From an uncultured Bacteroidales bacterium (GTDB taxonomy: Bacteria; Bacteroidota; Bacteroidia; Bacteroidales; P3), in assembly GCA_937915785.1 (NCBI GenBank), contig CALGGY010000018.1, positions 1 through 16,194 of the forward strand: a stretch of DNA of 16,194 nucleotides, written 5' to 3'. Under the pieces are notes generated by a model. The model was not told the DNA's origin, searched no databases, and saw only the letters and a program-made list of their open reading frames with translations. A program made the translations under genes and the position numbers. Shown in pieces: positions 15,295 through 16,194 of the stretch. Within the stretch, counting starts at the first letter, position 1. Each line of letters opens with the position of its first letter.

Positions 15295-15393
15295 GCATAT
15301 CGGGCAAATATCGACCGTTTTGGTGATTTTATGCTTGGAAACCAGAGCTCTGCGGAACTTATCTCGCTTTATTGGCACGGCGAAGTTCCGTAA
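15295..15393 (+). pseudogene. Remnant of a second copy of the lipoprotein C-terminus
   Basis: The rightward frame from 15304 to the TAA at 15391-15393 encodes A-N-I-D-R-F-G-D-F-M-L-G-N-Q-S and on to H-G-E-V-P. Aligned to the last 28 residues of the intact lipoprotein (14134-15222), 18 are identical, and both end at the same place. No start codon or upstream portion of a gene remains, and the intact gene's terminator lies directly before the fragment. It is best read as the tail of a deleted or decayed tandem paralogue. Confidence 0.85.
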
Positions 15394-15537
15394 CCCGCAT
15401 AAAGACAATGTGTGCCCCGCCATTCGTTCCGAAGAATCTTTTTTGTGATAATTGAACACTCCTCGGGTGGTCTTTGGGTTGGTGCGCAGGTGGCAAAATT
15501 TTGAAATCGTTTTCATGCATTTTTTTTCTTCAATATG

Positions 15538-15567
15538 TTGAAATTACAAAAAAAAACCGTAAATTTG
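15538..15567 (+). promoter_or_regulatory. Bacteroidales-type promoter of the C10-propeptide gene
   Basis: TTG (15538-15540) and TAAATTTG (15560-15567) are separated by 19 bases, a good match to the Bacteroides consensus. Transcription would start near 15574, 20 bases before the ATG at 15595. This rules out the longer in-frame start at 15535. Confidence 0.75.
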
Positions 15568-15594
15568 CAACCTGAAACCAAAACAATAATATCA

Positions 15595-16173
15595 ATGTTG
15601 AAAGCAACCAGACTTCTTGCTATCGCCTTGCTCACAAGCATGGTGTGTAGCACCGTGGCATCGCCAGTGGATTTGGCGAAAGCCGAAAAAGTGGCCAAAG
15701 CCTTTTGGCGCACCAACAACGAGACCGCCAAGCACGAATGCCTTTTGCAGGCCGCCACGATTGCCGCCGACGAAGGGTTCGGCACATTCTACGTGTTCCG
15801 CAACGCCAGCGGGCATGGATACGTCATCGTGTCGTCCGACGACTGTGTGAAACCTATTCTCGCCTATTCGGCCACGGACATCATCGAAAGTCCGCTGCCC
15901 ACCAACCAGAAAAACATGTTGCGCTGGTACGACAGGCAGATAAACGGCTGCGTGGCCATGGCTGCAGAAGCCACCCCCTATATTGTTGAGCAGTGGCAAC
16001 GCTACCTCAGCGGTGAGGCTGGAGTGCCGAAAAGCGTCACCAGCGTGCGCCCAATGCTCACCACCAAATGGAACCAGTCGCCACTCTACAATAATTTCTG
16101 CCCCTACGACATCGTAAAACGCGAACACACTCTGGCTGGTCTTCGCGGTATGAAGGATTGCCTTTGGCATTGA
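15595..16173 (+). pseudogene. C10 (streptopain-like) protease, propeptide only, broken before the catalytic cysteine
   Basis: The frame gives 192 residues. It starts with a signal peptide of about 20-23 residues (L-L-A-I-A-L-L-T-S-M-V). The Spi/C10 propeptide follows, with A-K-A-F-W near the start, G-Y-V-I-V-S-S-D-D-C-V-K-P-I-L-A-Y-S, and a linker R-P-M-L-T-T-K-W-N-Q-S-P-L-Y-N-N-F-C-P that normally precedes the mature enzyme. In C10 proteases H-T-x-x-G is followed by C-V-A-T-A-M-A-Q, whose cysteine is the nucleophile. Here H-T-L-A-G ends at 16140, and the frame continues into ten unrelated residues and TGA-TAG. The family is secreted and cleaves host or dietary proteins; free Spi-type propeptides can act as inhibitors. 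It may be a true truncation, an insertion or inversion, or an artefact near the window edge. Confidence 0.7.
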
Positions 16174-16194
16174 TAGAGGCGATGTGGTGCGGTG

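Noticed and set aside
15422..15444. Possible terminator after the lipoprotein remnant (ATTC/GAAT with T6)
   Set aside because: The stem has only four good pairs plus mismatches, too weak to annotate.

Overview
The window looks like chromosomal DNA from a Bacteroidota (Bacteroidales-type) bacterium. Supporting signs are Bacteroidales-style promoter boxes (TAnnTTTG, in two places with an upstream TTG/TTTG), A-rich leaders in place of strong Shine-Dalgarno sites, several lipoproteins (two with an acidic K-D-E stretch right after the lipid cysteine), an Spi/C10-type (streptopain-like) propeptide, and the protein families present. No genus can be named from the sequence alone.

Layout. The left part (93-8287) reads rightward: a lipoprotein with a formylglycine-generating-enzyme-like (SUMF1) domain and its terminator; a lipoprotein M3 zinc peptidase; 14 bases later a large MmeI-like protein that joins a putative nuclease motif and an N6-adenine methyltransferase in one chain; then a membrane-anchored LtaS/sulfatase-fold phosphotransferase. 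The ssb gene converges on the last of these, and its terminator lies inside the 3' end of the phosphotransferase gene. Upstream of ssb is a leftward lipoprotein of unknown function. A short region (9837-10147) follows with head-to-head promoter boxes and a rightward terminator that no known gene uses; a small RNA is possible there.

The centre (10148-13721) is a leftward cluster: Na+-coupled NSS-family transporter, queF, queC, queD, queE. The four que genes cover the steps from 7,8-dihydroneopterin triphosphate through preQ0 to preQ1, the precursor of queuosine in tRNA. GTP cyclohydrolase I and the later steps (tgt, queA, queG/queH) are not in the window. A block of 15 heptamer repeats lies between queC and queD, starting one base after the queC stop. 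The transporter heads the cluster and may share its promoter.

The right part (13754-16194) reads rightward: an intergenic region with nested inverted repeats; an unrecognised lipoprotein with a strong terminator; a decayed second copy of that lipoprotein's C-terminus just past the terminator; and a C10-protease propeptide with a good promoter whose reading frame turns into unrelated sequence exactly where the catalytic cysteine should come. The last 54 bases may be a rearrangement or an assembly join.

No complete new system is evident. The most interesting leads are the transporter-que linkage, the heptamer array, the orphan promoter/terminator pair at 10003-10143, the duplicated lipoprotein tail, and the broken C10 gene.
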